From NCBI GenBank assembly GCA_910574455.1, contig CAJSYZ010000003.1:930001-994000 (forward strand): DNA of 64,000 bases, read 5' to 3'. Both the position numbers and the translations under genes were made by a program. This DNA is from Trichaptum fuscoviolaceum (taxonomy: Eukaryota; Basidiomycota; Agaricomycetes; Hymenochaetales; Trichaptaceae). Under the pieces are notes generated by a model. That model saw nothing but the letters and a program-made list of their open reading frames with translations, was not told the DNA's origin and ran no database searches. This document shows positions 25,001-36,925 of this stretch, one piece after another (the stretch's first letter is position 1; the number at the start of each line of letters is the position of its first letter).

Positions 25001-25184
25001 GTCTGTATAGAATGTGAAATGATGAAAGACTCGACAAAGATAAAACACACGCATTTACATGGTCGACCGCGTCACTTGGAGGCGTGCCAATTGACGGCAC
25101 CGAGCTCGTCATCTGAGACCAAGCGGACAGCAAATATGCGTATGGCTGCCATTGCAGCGGCTGCATCCTGCGAGCAAAGCGCAT
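22013..25184 (-). CDS. GH92 alpha-1,2-mannosidase
   Basis: Glycoside hydrolase family 92 exo-alpha-mannosidase, a Ca2+-dependent enzyme trimming alpha-linked mannose from glycans. About nine exons can be followed. N-terminal landmarks are AVDHVNALIGNGGDTPNG and MIPSVAPPFGMTRWVAQT near 24900-25080. Then come a beta-sandwich region with many N-glycosylation sequons, YSIWDTFRAEWAWEILF near 23780, HADSLIAEAVVKGFGDQID near 23520, and DNGWTEGDKWAYTFDVVHD near 22910. The catalytic-region signatures are HNDHTNE joined to PSHHIPYLYS, then NEDCGQMSAWYLFSALGFYP near 22470. Joining AVDHVNA to LIGNGG needs a GTGTGT donor rather than the nearer GTAAAT. The 5' end is the least certain part: I see no clear signal peptide and an upstream exon may exist. 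The 3' end uses a GTGAGT donor; without that splice the frame ends at 22036. Confidence 0.85.
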
Positions 25185-25589
25185 TTCACTTACTTCAGAG
25201 GTTGCTCAGTGTCGCAGTTATTACAATCAACTACTCACTTAGAGTGCTTGGTCTATATATGATAGATGGGAGGCTGAAACGTCTCCGCGGGTAGTAGGCA
25301 AGTAAGCTTTGAGCTGTTCAGCTGACCTAAAGACAGATTTAGTTTCCCTCTATTGGCAAATGGTGCAATAGACTCACCAGGGCGAAAGGTTCCCTAGCGT
25401 TGTTGGTCGTCGCAATCGGTGAAGAAGCAGGTCGCGAAGAGGCACATGACCGTTCTCATCGAAGTTGACACCGTGTACCCAAAACCGGGTTAGCCGACGC
25501 GTAAGTAGAGTCTAACGCGTAAGAGGTTTTCTACAGTTCTCTCCCTCTCTCTGCCCCAGAACTTGAACTTTGCCTCAAAGACGCATACT
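25185..25589. other. Intergenic; promoter side of GH92
   Basis: No gene recognised. Probably contains the GH92 promoter and possibly a first exon with a secretion signal that I could not place. Confidence 0.35.
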
Positions 25590-26404
25590 AAAGAAGATGC
25601 TAATCAGTCATGGCCTCATCGACGATTACTGTAATCTCTTGTTTCCGGACTTATCCACTCCGATGCAGCACTATCACGACTCCCCTTCGCATCCGCGGTG
25701 CGCCAAGTGCAACGACTATTATCCAACAATGCTCGACATAAACAGTCACTACACAGAGTCCTCCTCATTATTATTGTCATCTATGCTGATGGATTTTCGG
25801 TAGTAAGGAAAAGTGGGTAGAGCATTGTGTGAACAACCTTTATTTTTGCGAGGTTCACCAAAAGGTATGTAAGATATTGCTGTACCGAACGAATTGTATG
25901 TATGGAATTTTGTTTACAACATCCACTCTAGGCATTTGGGAAGGAAGAAGGACATCGCTAACAATGCGTTCAAAGCGGTGATCACCACTATTGCCAGTTT
26001 TGCCGCAAAATCTTTGGCGACATCGACGACTTCATCAAGCATGGCGAGCTTAACCACTACATACGTTGCCATACATGCATCAATATCTTCGTGACGCAAG
26101 GAACCCTCTTCGCACACTTGGAGAAGGAATGCGCGCGTTACTATTGTGAGCCCTGCAACCGGTTCTTCACTACGAAGTCCAATCTCGATCACCACCTGAT
26201 CTCCGCTTGCACAAGCCTCGCGCGCTCAGATGTATTGGAAAGGGATGCTTAATGACGTTCAATGGCATATCTGAGATGAGTATGCACGCAAAGCTAGGCT
26301 CGTGCTCTGCCGGTATCACTCGCAAACAGGTGGCGAGCTTCGCCTATCAGATTTCCTGCAAGAAATCAATTACTGTTTATGCTGGGTTATACCAAGAAAT
26401 GTGA
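25590..26404 (+). pseudogene. Decayed C2H2 zinc-finger paralog
   Basis: Related to the gene at 12917-14011. Recognisable parts in order are CAKCNDYYPTMLDINSH, HYYCHLC followed by a stop, a GTATGT...CTAG intron at the same place as in the paralog, a TAA replacing a Gln codon before SGDHHYCQFCRKIFGD, then CHTCINIFVTQGTLFAH, CEPCNRFFTTKSNLDHH, and after a frame change HKPRALRCIGKGCLMTF and AGITRKQVASF. At least two in-frame stops and one or two frameshifts break it. The C-terminal two fingers of the intact paralog are missing. Confidence 0.8.
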
Positions 26405-27192
26405 GTATGCCACGCGTTTGACATGAGTAGTGAAGTCAGCTTACATGCTCAGGGTCCGGGAATAGGCGTTCATCTCTACTACACATTTTAGCGGATGGAA
26501 GGCCGCTCTAGCAGCATGACTTGGATTTCTTACTATCCAGTCCACTGGACATGGGCATGCAACTATTCCAAGACATAGGGCTGTAGAAGAAACGACGGAC
26601 GTATTGAATATGATTTCAAATTATAGGCGTAGTGTATAAACCTCGGCACAAGGGCAAGTCGCCATAGTCCTCCCAATAATTCCAGCCATTGTAGTGGGTC
26701 ATGGACAACATATGCAATGGCAACGTGATGCAGCATCAGTGCAGCCTCGGGGCTAATATTGCTTCGATGCATAGTGAGTAGTTATTCTTGCACTCGGTAG
26801 GCCCGAGAATAACATTACAACTACAGTATGCAGAATATTGCGTTGCTATTCTGATCTCTGACCACTTTCTTCTAACATACATACTACTCCACTTCCTCAG
26901 CTTCTCCTCCGCTCTCTCCCGTGCCCCGACCTGCCACGTAGCAGGCTATGGCACATCTTTGGTGGACCGCGCTAGGAATCGGTGCGCTCGGGACCGGTGC
27001 CCAATGACGCAGCCGGCCCGGATGGATACTTGACATTGTCACTTTCCGAAGAGTATCCAGTGATCCAATGACATATAAAATGCCCCTAGTATATGTCATG
27101 TTTTGTGCTCTGATTGATCTCAATATCGTCCATCTATTCTGCTGAGATCCTACCTGACAGTCTGAGGCTTCCCGGCATTTCAGGCAATCGCT
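26405..27192. other. Intergenic; no gene recognised
   Basis: Short overlapping frames only. The last 100-150 bp before 27193 contain a TATA-like ATATAAAA stretch (about 27072) and a pyrimidine-rich leader and probably serve as the arabinanase promoter. Confidence 0.4.
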
Positions 27193-28940
27193 ATGTTCTC
27201 TCCGAAGTCATTAGTGAGTTCAATCCTGTACGCGGCGTACGCGCTCGCGTACGTGAATCCGGGGACTGGTACGCATCTCTGAACTCATCTGCTCTGCCTT
27301 GACTTCCTGGCTGATGTAATTCTACGGGATAGTCACCGGCAACACAGCTGTCCACGATCCGACTATGTGCAAAGATGATGCGGGAACATACTTCGTGTTC
27401 TGTATGTAGTTATTCTTTTCCGTGTTTACCAGTCCTTAACATTGATCTTATCCTTAATTTCGTTGTACATGACATACGCGTCAACTAGCCACGGGTGTCG
27501 GACTGGAAATACGGACATCACCAGACAGAACAGCCTGGACGTACACTGGCCTTGTCTGGCCTGATGGTGCGAGCTGGACGGACGAGTATACCGGCACGTC
27601 AAACGGGTATGTTTATGGTCATCCATCCATATATCCATCCATACCATATATCTTTCACAATTTTACTAACATCTAACTAGAGCACTGTGGGCGCCAGATT
27701 GCTACTACAACGATGGCACTTTCTATGTTTGTACACCTGTCAAATTATATCAGCCATTCTCGTTATTGAGCTTTTTTTAAAACAGTTATATTATGCGGCA
27801 TCAACGTTTGGATCTCAGAATGTCAGTGAATATTACTCAGAGCTCTTTTTCAAGATACCAACGATGCCTCTTAGTCTGCGATATTCTTTGCGAAGTCAAG
27901 CACCGGAGCTCCTGGCAGCTTCACTAACGAAGGACTAGTTTTGTCCTCATCATCAGGTGGCGCATACAATGTATGTCTTATTCAATTGTATCGCTGTCTC
28001 TGAGTGCTAACTTGTGATATCAGGCTATTGACCCGAAGTGAGTGAGTTCGCGAGATGAATGCATCGTCTTCTGACCTGGAAATTTGTCTCAGTCTTTTAG
28101 TCTGTAAGCTTCTACTCAACGGATCTACCTTAAAATGTTTGCTCAGCTAGAGAAACCCCACAGCGGGCGGTACCTGGTATCTCTCCTTCGGCTCATTCTG
28201 GGACGACATCTACGGCGGAACGCTGAGCTCATCGACTGGCAAGACGGTCAGCACGTCGTACGACCATTTGGCACAACGCACGGCAGACGGGGGCGCCATG
28301 GAGGCGAGCGTCATCTTCCAGTACGGCAGCTATTACTACCTTTTCACGAGTTGGGATATATGCTGCGAAGGTCAGTAGAGCTTTGTCTCAACTACCGTAC
28401 GAGTAATGTCACAAAGCTGATTCTCTCGAGTCAGGAACTTCCAGCACGTATAATATCCGCGTAGGGCGATCGACTTCGTAAGTTGCTATTCTCCGAAGCC
28501 AACAGGTATGATATGGAATGCTCAGGCTACAATCTTCACTATAGCATGTCTAGCGGTTTCGTTGATGCTGATGGCGTCTCACTCCTCTCGGGCGGCGGCA
28601 CGCTGGTCCTTGAGACGCATGACGCGGTAAGATATCAGTTGATGGAGAGATATGAGGCTTACTTATTTCTCACAGATCTACGGTCCAGGAGGACAAGATG
28701 TCATGACTGACAATGACGGTGTCGTCTTAGTCTATCGTAAGTAACCTTCCTTCACTTTAGCCAAGTTCGTAATGTACAATTATTTTGCAGACTATTATAC
28801 CTCTACGGGAAGTTATGTAAGTGGCTTGCATCCTAAGCTTTACTTACAAGCGTTAGAGATACTCAGCTAACAATATTCGTGTATCGTAGCTCGGCATCAA
28901 CTTGCTGGATTTCTCGTCTGGCTGGCCCGTCGTGGTGTAA
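27193..28940 (+). CDS. GH43 endo-1,5-alpha-L-arabinanase
   Basis: Secreted enzyme cutting the alpha-1,5-arabinan side chains of pectin. About a dozen small exons chain in frame from ATG at 27193 to TAA at 28938-28940. The N-terminus MFSPKSLVSSILYAAYALAY is a signal peptide. The five-bladed propeller carries the family residues: catalytic base Asp in AVHDPTMCKD, pKa-modulating Asp in NAIDPNLL, and general acid Glu in GGAMEASVIFQ. Other landmarks are LEIRTSPDRTAWTYTG, GALWAPDCYYNDGTFY, WYLSFGSFWDDIYGG and YYYLFTSWDICCEG. The last exons give YGPGGQDVMTDNDGVVLVYH and LGINLLDFSSGWPVVV. The intron before GFVDADG could be read with a small extra exon (the parent motif PTG is present in genomic sequence), so that junction is uncertain. 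Function is firm; this fits a plant-litter or pectin-degrading lifestyle. Confidence 0.9.
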
Positions 28941-29604
28941 CTCCCCAAATTCTAATGATCGGCACGATGCCTTATGAATCCTCACGGCGGTACATGGGGT
29001 TGTTCTTAGCTTGGATCACTATGGATTAACTACGTAGACTTACAGCTTATCACGGAGCACCTTAAATTCCAATCAAAATACATTTCATTGTGTCCTATCG
29101 GAGTTCTTCGTGGCCTAAAGCTCCGATAGAGGTCCACTGCTGATGAGTGGCGGCCTCACGCAATACAGGATGGCTCCGCTTAGATGTCCGAGTTGAGGCC
29201 GTGGTTCCTCTGCTAACCTCTACGATGCCAGCAGACGAAAGTATGGGTTCCATATACACAAAACAACTTTAGCAATAGCAGTGGATGTTCAGACGAGGCC
29301 GCGGCAGTCACGGTCACGGTGGTCTGTCCTGAATCTTTGAAACAACCTACTGCAGGGGCTGCCTAAGTGACTGTGACCATAATGAGCTCCACGGTGCAGT
29401 TGGCTCTGAGCCTCCCCCTTCTCTATTGTCACCGTACTGAGCCTCTGGCTTCTCTCTGACTATTTATAAAGTCGCTGAGCTCTGCCTCCGTCTCACCCAT
29501 AACTCGAAAGGTGCGCACCCCAGATGATAAACCGTCTAATGCCTGTAACTGAATAAATCATAGGACCGTGCTAAATCTGATAAGCATCACCAAACCTGGA
29601 CAAC
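28941..29604. other. Intergenic; no gene recognised
   Basis: No coding signal. Includes the arabinanase 3' flank and the F-box gene promoter, with a TATA-like TATTTATAAAG at about 29460. Confidence 0.4.
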
Positions 29605-30915
29605 ATGTCGCTGCCTACCGAAGTCGTAGAGATCATCATTGAAGACTTTATATCGGATCACATAGAGTATTCGAGATGGATAAAATCGGACTCAGACGAT
29701 TTCACCCCTCAGTTTCACCTTGCCCCCTTGCTTCGCGTCTGCAGGATTTGGCACGACGTAGCTGAAAGGTACCTCTATCGATCGATAGCCGTCGGAAGCA
29801 GAGCTCTTGTTACTCCTCCCCGGGCCATCTCGCGACGCGAACACAGGCCCATGTACGGGCTTCTTGCGAGGAGGACACGATCTTACACGCCTTATTATTA
29901 TGAACAAGATGTGTATAACTTCGAACGGCATGGGTACGAATTCGCTGACCGTCTGCTGGCTACGCTCACGACGAGCCCCCGCTTGGCCGCCATGGTCAAG
30001 ACACTGCGTCTCGGCATCGAGCTCGTCAACCTCCAAGAGCTACCCGAGTGGACGCACACAAACATCCGCATTTTGCATTTTTGTCCCAATGTGGAGCACG
30101 TGGAGATCCGGGGTTTCGAGTATACGGCACTCGACGCGCTCGCCTACGTGCTGAAGGAGAAGTCACTCGTCTCTCTCTGCATATCCTCGCGGAACCTACA
30201 GTCCAACCTCCCGCAAAGAAGGGTGGGACGCTTCGCACATGTAATCGACATGGTGCGAAAGTGGCCAAGGCTGCGGAGGCTCAGAGTTGAGGATTTTCTG
30301 GACCCTGAGAGGAGAGAAGACCCGCGATGGTTCCACGCTGGCCAATTCGCCCGGTGTTGCCCAGAACTTCAAGAAATTATCTTTACCGGCGACGGTCCTC
30401 TATATGACTTTGAGTTCAAAACTCTGCGGTCGATATGCAGGCGTGTCGTGAAGTTCTCTGCCTCGCTGTATGCAAAGAAGCCAGGTAGAGGAGGAGAATC
30501 AGCGAGAGTCGTGCTGTGCAAATGCTTACGCACATGGTCGTATACTCTCGAGTACCTGAAGCTGGACGTACTGAATTTTCGCGGTGAAAACCCGGCATTG
30601 ACAAAAGCTATAAGTGGCTTGAGGATGCTAAGGGAGCTGCAGGTCTCCGGGGTGAAGCTAGGACTTGCGCCCATCTCACAACTCCCGTATCTCGAGCGTG
30701 TTGCCTGTCTTGCGATCTACTCTTGGAGAGAGCTGGAATACCTTTTAGAGGATCGGTCGAAATTTCCCTCCCTCGCGATCATTGTGCTGTCTTTAATGAA
30801 CTCACACGCGTTTGACGAGCGAATTAAGGATATCTGCTTTAGGCGGGAGATAGAACTAAGGGAATGGAATTACTGCTCCCCCGGGGCTACCTCGAAGGCA
30901 GGTTTCTTACTTTGA
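29605..30915 (+). CDS. F-box/LRR-like protein, paralog 1
   Basis: Single-exon 436-residue protein. The N-terminus MSLPTEVVEIIIEDFI and the region APLLRVCRIWHDVAERYLYRS form a fungal F-box-like motif, expected to bind Skp1 in an SCF ubiquitin ligase. The rest has degenerate leucine-rich segments such as LVSLCISSRNLQSNLP, LRRLRVEDFLDPER and LRELQVSGVKL, which would select substrates. Two close paralogs (32436-33754 and 56369-57661) share the start, these segments and the C-terminal REIELREWN...GFLL ending. Such families are large and fast-evolving in Agaricomycetes; no specific substrate can be inferred. Frame and length are intact. Confidence 0.82.
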   Translation: MSLPTEVVEIIIEDFISDHIEYSRWIKSDSDDFTPQFHLAPLLRVCRIWHDVAERYLYRSIAVGSRALVTPPRAISRREHRPMYGLLARRTRSYTPYYYEQDVYNFERHGYEFADRLLATLTTSPRLAAMVKTLRLGIELVNLQELPEWTHTNIRILHFCPNVEHVEIRGFEYTALDALAYVLKEKSLVSLCISSRNLQSNLPQRRVGRFAHVIDMVRKWPRLRRLRVEDFLDPERREDPRWFHAGQFARCCPELQEIIFTGDGPLYDFEFKTLRSICRRVVKFSASLYAKKPGRGGESARVVLCKCLRTWSYTLEYLKLDVLNFRGENPALTKAISGLRMLRELQVSGVKLGLAPISQLPYLERVACLAIYSWRELEYLLEDRSKFPSLAIIVLSLMNSHAFDERIKDICFRREIELREWNYCSPGATSKAGFLL

Positions 30916-32435
30916 TGGTACCATAACTCGTAAGCAATGCACATTTATCTGGAGCTCGTAAATCGCTTACTGACCCTGCCTTCTTCTAGATTACGTCTGA
31001 AAAGGCTGAACGCAGCCTGTAGTTTGTAGGAACAACTTACTAGCTTTTCCTCCCTCATGATCACTTATCGGAAGGTCCCGAATGCTAGTAATGGGCGAAG
31101 CAATAAACAGACTTATAACTAGTCTTTCGTCTCGTGTGAGTTGAACAAGGTGAGTGCATCGTTCAAGTGGTGACACCCAATCACTTTCAATTTCAAGGAA
31201 GAGACACTGGATTGCTTGCGTACCTGTGTGAGCTTGGGTTTCCTGAGCTGATTAAGAGGATCAGATAAAAGAGTGTCACCCGCCGTACCCATATTTTCAA
31301 TCACCGGAAGTCACGTATTCCATCTAGTATTCTCAGGACTCGAGTAGGCCGGCCTGAAATCGAGCTAGCCGCGGCGGGATCATGAATCATAATCATCGGT
31401 TCAGGTTACGGCAGCGCCTCAATGAAGGCAAAGCATGCGCGCGCTTTCACCGTCGTCGCACATGACAGCCTGCCACTGGCAGTGAGAGAGTCCGCAAGCA
31501 TTGAGCGAGGACGACGCTCATGGTTAGAGGATCGGCGCATATCCGTATCTGGTTATTTTGGTACTTCCAGTTAATCCCGCGTTTTGAAATTGCCCACTGC
31601 CAGTGATGCATAGAGACATTCGCAGACACCGACGCGATCATATCAACGAGCCTACATCTTGACGTTGACCTTGATCCGCGTATTCGGAGACGTGTGAACG
31701 AGGAACCTGAAGTTATTTTATGAAGAAATAAATAAATAAGCTGGAATTATTTTACTCACCTGCCACCATCATCTGTCTTCAGCATCGTCAATTCGCAGGC
31801 TGATACCGCGAGATCGACCCCAGGGCCCGCGTGCTATAGCCTGCACACACGAGATGATGGTATGAGATACCACCAAGGAATGAATTTGATTCGAGAAAGT
31901 GTATCCGTCACAATATGTTGTGCCAATATGAAGGGCTCATTGATGAGTCCCAACCTTCAACTTCTACCAGCTCTCTGGGTTAGATCAGACTTATCGCCCA
32001 TCTTTGGAGCAATTTCGAGGTTAGCAGCGTTTAGTGAGATTGTTTGTGATCAGAGAAAGCAGAGAACGCCCAACGATAATCGATAGGACGAGGGATAGTA
32101 CTACTGGACTACAATGCCAGGTTGTTGTTAAAGATGACGCGTGACTCTAGTAATTATACATTTATTATATACTGTAGTAAGAGAAGACTTAAGTGACCGT
32201 GACGTAACACTTCCAGTGCCACACTATTGGGGCACACTGCGGCACGGACGGTCCCTTTGACTCTTCTTGTCTACAGCACTCCACCAACCACCATACCCGC
32301 ACGCTCTTGAGCAGCACTTTGTATCCTTTACATCTGCACAGTGCGCGTGGCTCTTCTATACCATCTAAAAAAGCTTCCAAACATCGCTTTATTCGCCCAA
32401 AACGACTTGTCTGTGTCTGAACACAGGACTACAAC
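30916..32435. other. Intergenic between F-box paralogs; no gene recognised
   Basis: No convincing frame. Contains two copies of the recurrent CACTGGCAG motif (about 31476 as CCACTGGCAGTG and about 31597 as CACTGCCAGTG). A promoter for the second F-box paralog is expected just before 32436. Confidence 0.4.
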
Positions 32436-33754
32436 ATGTCGTTGCCTACCGAAATCGTAGAGCTCATCCTTGAAGACTTCATATTGGAACACTCGATGGA
32501 CAGGATAGACTTTGGCTTCATTGACTTCAACCCTCAGTACTACCTTACCCCGTTGCTTCGTGTCTGCAGACTTTGGAACGAGGTGGCCGAGAAGTACCTC
32601 TACCGATCGATAGCCGTCGGGAGCAAAGTTCGTCCTCTACAACTGTCAAGAATCAATGGAGAGTCTATATTCGAATATTGGAAGAGGAAGGCACTACTTT
32701 ACGAGGATGTGTACTCGAAACGAGATGGGCACGAGTTCGCTGAACGCCTGTTAGCTACGCTTACGTCGAGACCTCGGCTGGCTGCGCTGGTCAAGACACT
32801 GCAGCTGAGTATCCAACTCACCAACGATGATGAAGAATCGCCCGAGTGGACGCGAACGAACATTCGCATCTTGCAGCTGTGCCGCAATGTGGAGAATGTT
32901 GAGATCCGAGGGTTCGACCACACGGAACTTGGCTTGCTAGTCGATGTGCTTAAGGAGAAGTCACTCGTCTCTTTCTGCATTTCCAAGCCGAGCCTACCGT
33001 ACGCCGGTCCTTGCACCCGGAGAAGAGTGGCATTTCTTTCACAGATACTCGGCATGATGGGAAAATGGTCTAGGCTTCAACGCATCAGGGTAGAAGAATT
33101 TTTGGATGATGAGAGGAGTGAAGACTCGTTATCAATGGATACTGCCCAATCCTCTGAATGGTGCCCCGAGCTTCAAGAAATCATCTTCCGTGGCACTTCC
33201 CTCTTCGACTTCGAGTTCAGAGCCTTGCGCTCTACGAGTTACGGTGTTACGAAGCTCTCTGTATCGCTTTATGGAAAGCGGGTAGGAGAAAGAGGAGACG
33301 CTGCGATCGACGGACTGTGCGAATGCTTACGCAAGTGGTCATCTACTCTTGAGTATCTCAAGCTAGACGCATTGGAATACCGCATTGCGAGCCAAGCCTT
33401 GACTGAGGCTATTACCGGCTTGAGATCGCTCAGGGAGTTACAAGTCGCTAAGCTGAGGCTGCAGCTCGCGTCTATTTCGCAACTTCCGCAACTCATTCGT
33501 TTTGGCTGCCTTCTAATGTACCCTTTGGCAGAACTAGAAAGCCTTTTGGAAGACTCGTCAAGGTTTCCCTCCATAACATTAATTGCACTCCTGTTGGGAG
33601 GCTCGGATCGCTTTTATGACCCGGATCGCTTTGAAAACCAGATAAAAAAATGTGCACCAGGCGAAAGATTAGACTAGTACTAGTAGAGGAGCACGTCATC
33701 TGGCACTGCCTCGAGTTCGGTGGCATTCCGCTGGATGCGGACTTCGTGCTCTGA
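32436..33754 (+). pseudogene. F-box/LRR-like protein, paralog 2, with C-terminal frameshift
   Basis: Single-exon paralog of the genes at 29605 and 56369. The frame is intact from MSLPTEIVELILEDFI through the LRR-like segments and then runs into a seven-A tract at 33644-33650. In the current frame it ends with KKCAPGERLD at 33677. One base later the other frame continues as MCTRRKIRLVL...WHCLEFG...DADFVL with a stop at 33752-33754, matching the C-terminus MCTRREITLEEWDHTWFYEFG of paralog 3. So one A appears to be missing from the tract. It may be a true early pseudogene, a functional shortened allele of 413 residues, or an assembly error in a homopolymer. The F-box and almost all repeats are preserved either way. 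Confidence 0.78.
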
Positions 33755-34831
33755 TTATACACATCGTAAGCATTGCATATTCATCTAGTCACTGCATTTC
33801 GGGACTGATTGGGTATGCCTTCTATACCTCATGCAGTTTCTGTCTCTCTATCTCTCTGCGCCTAAAAGGCTTGCGCGTAGCTTACATACTGTAGACGCAT
33901 CTCGTTACTTCTTCACGGTCACGTGTTGTATGCAGGTTCACCGGATATTATAGCAGCGACGTACTAGTAATATAGAAGCTTGCGGTCTGTCTTTCGTCTT
34001 CTGTGATATGGGGCGTGCGACAGGACTATGTTGCGAGAAGGCTCGAGCCAGCTAGCACGCAAAATTGTGGTCACCAAACTTGCAAGATAAAAAATTACAT
34101 CAAGGTCAGCATCGATGCTCGGGTATGACTGGTACTGATACTGTTGTACCTGTTCACTTTGAGTTTGTGATATAAAGCTGCAACTCAAGTGGCATCAAAA
34201 GATGGCAAAACTTGTAATTGTGGAGCGACCGGCGTATGCGAAGTTTAACTGCAGAATCTGGAGCGGGAACTCCCGGATCGTCTTCCCGGCTCAGCGATCT
34301 GCGTGTAAGACAGACGTAGACGAAACAATTCGACTCCAATTGCATAACTTCATGAATTAGAAAGTGCATATTTTGATATGAGTAGGTATACCGATGTAAA
34401 GAAGACCCCGACAATTATACATATCGTTTACTGTTGCAATAAATTAGGTTTGTAAATTATCGAGCCTTACCCGAGCTATAAACTGAGGAAACTCGGGCTT
34501 CGGAGGCCGATTTTTGCGCAATCCGTGCACCGAGGGACAAAAAGTCTCAAATTCGTTCAAGCTCCCTCTATTTATCACCGATGCCGATTGTCGGACCAAC
34601 ATATACCAACTAATTAGCCTCCCTCTGCCTAGCAACTGAGATGAAAAATCGGTTCCATCGCCATTGGGCCTCGGCTAGGGTCGTACTGTATGAGCGTCGA
34701 TCGATCGCTCGCTCGATAGCTGTCAAACCTCGAAGCGAAGGAGAGGAAAATATATATATATATATATACTGCGTAGATTCATACAGACGGCAAATTCGCA
34801 CTTGAGTTCTGACCTCTGTTGCACTACATAC
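33755..34831. other. Intergenic with (TA)n microsatellite
   Basis: No gene recognised. A perfect TA dinucleotide tract of about 18 bp lies at 34751-34768, shortly outside the left end of the TIR-bounded segment at 34832. Confidence 0.45.
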
Positions 34832-35532
34832 CATCGGGAAAAAGGGAAAAAGATTATAACTAACATAATTACCCGTAATGAGCTAAAATCTCATATATTC
34901 GCTACCTCGGCGACGTAACACATGTATTAGGGTAGAATTCTAATAGAAGATGTAATCTGTCGGATATATAGTTCTAATCGCTTGCGAGACTTATGGTGAT
35001 TATAAGCAATTCCACTCCTTGTAATATCTACAATGTAATATAATCTCCATAATCATTATGCATCTTACATTGCATTATGAAGGCTTATATCTAATTACGG
35101 ACATTATCTTCGCCACATTTGCATGTAAGCCCTATCAGAATTACAGCTCTTATAAGTACTTATGAGGGATTATAATGGATTATGAGACTTATAAGGGCTA
35201 GAATGTACTATAATCTCCGTAATTATTCTGCAAATTATATCACATTATGAAGCCTTATATTCAATTGCAGACATTATAATCTGCATAGTTGCTTAGAAAT
35301 GCTATAAGAATGATAGCTCATCTACGTGATTCTGCCAAAATGTATTGGATTATGAGCCTTACGTTCACTAGAAGGTGATAGAACCCTGTGTAATCCTTAC
35401 TACAGGCCTTTTTTACTTTTACACAAAATGATAGAATGAAAAGCATAATATATTATTGCGTACTAGCTACATACAGGCGGAAACAATGAAATACGAGTCA
35501 ATGATCTCGGCTGTCGTGCCTCTGCAACGTAC

Positions 35533-36637
35533 CTGCATCGGGATGCGGTGGTCTGGGTTCTTGGCTAGCAGACGCCGCATCAGATTGCATGCCTCTGGGA
35601 AACGCTTGCGGAACCATCGAGGAATGAACGCGTTTTCATACAGTGCGTTTAGATCCTTGCGAACCCTCCCACGGAAGGGCGGCCAATAAAGGCGGTGTTA
35701 GTGAGAGTGATGGGTTGGAACGGAGGAAACTCACACTGTCGAAGACAAGCTCATAGAGCATGACGCCAACGGAGACTGTCGGCCTTGTACGAGTAGTGGT
35801 CACCGCGGAGCATCTCTGGTGCCATGTAGCCCATCGTGCCACACTTGCCCTTCGTCCTGTGCCAATAGTCATCGTAAGTTAGTACCTCGTCAATGCTCAC
35901 CGCGTGTCCCTTGAAAACATGCGCGAGGCCGAAGTCCCCCATGACGAGCCGACCTTGCTCATCCATGAAGACGTTATCGGGCTTGAAGTCGCGATGGACG
36001 ATGGCCTGGTCGTGCAAGATGCCCACTGCATAGCACTGCAAGACGATGAGACACGACATGGGGAAAGGAAGCGAAGACATACTAGTTGCACCATCGTGCA
36101 AGGTGCCCACTGCATAGCACTGCAGAGATGATGAGTCACCATTCGAAAGAAAGAGGGAAAGGGAAGACGTACTAGTTGCGCCATAATGAACTTGATTTCA
36201 TGCATGTGGAACAGCTTCTTCGTGTTGGTCATTGCTCCTCGCAAAGTGCCACCGGCAGCCAGACCTTGAATGATGATGAAGTCATGCGGGTCCATGAGGG
36301 ATTCTATTAGAGGGGTATAATAGGGCGAGTTAAGCAAAGTCAGGCCAGAAAGGATCTACTTCTCTGTAAACAACATCTCCCGGCGACTGTCTCGATCGAC
36401 ACTCGCGCGTGGAATCCGCTTGATCGCGACCTTCTTACCGTATTCGCGATGAGAGATGTCCAAGGCCTGGTAGACACGGCCAAATCCGCCTTTTCCGAGG
36501 ACGGCTTCGAGCTTGTAGTCGTCGGGTCGTTTACAGAGCGCCTCGCGGGCGAGCTTCGCGGTCGATGATGAAGAGACGCGTGCTCCGAGTCCCGCGTGAC
36601 ACTGCCACCGTGCCACCCTGCCACAGGTGTTACGCAT
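35533..36637 (-). pseudogene. Protein kinase pseudogene
   Basis: Serine/threonine kinase-like fragment. Visible are the glycine loop LGKGGFGRVYQA, the lysine motif VAIKRI, catalytic loop IVHRDFKPDN, DFGLAHVF, the TMGYMAPEM segment and a C-lobe end LMRRLLAKNPDHR. Three defects break it: an in-frame TAG at 36356-36358 where Glu is expected after MLFTEK, a tandem duplication around 36040-36180 that copies a 37-bp exon with its intron, and a two-base loss at the YKADVWSVG position (it now reads YKADSLRW, and the next frame reads SVGVMLYELVFD). Introns are retained, so it came from genomic DNA and not mRNA. It ends at a donor site with no further exon seen before the AT-rich zone. Confidence 0.82.
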
Positions 36638-36925
36638 GCAAGCATACAGTCACACTCAGGTGGCACAGTAGTAAATCGTCAAAAAAAGAAGATAAAATAT
36701 GAATAGAGTATAGTTACTTACCATCAGAACCAAAAATACAAAGATTTGAAGGCCATCCTGTGGGTGGATGGATGTCGAGGGGGATGGATGGACGACGACG
36801 AAGTGGGAAGAGAGAGAGAGAGGGAGGAGGTCGTTGAACGCGACGCGTCACGGTCTTGTTCACTGGCAAGCTGCCAGTGGTAATTCAAGCTCCGCAGCAT
36901 CATCGTGCCTCAAGCCTCAAATCGC

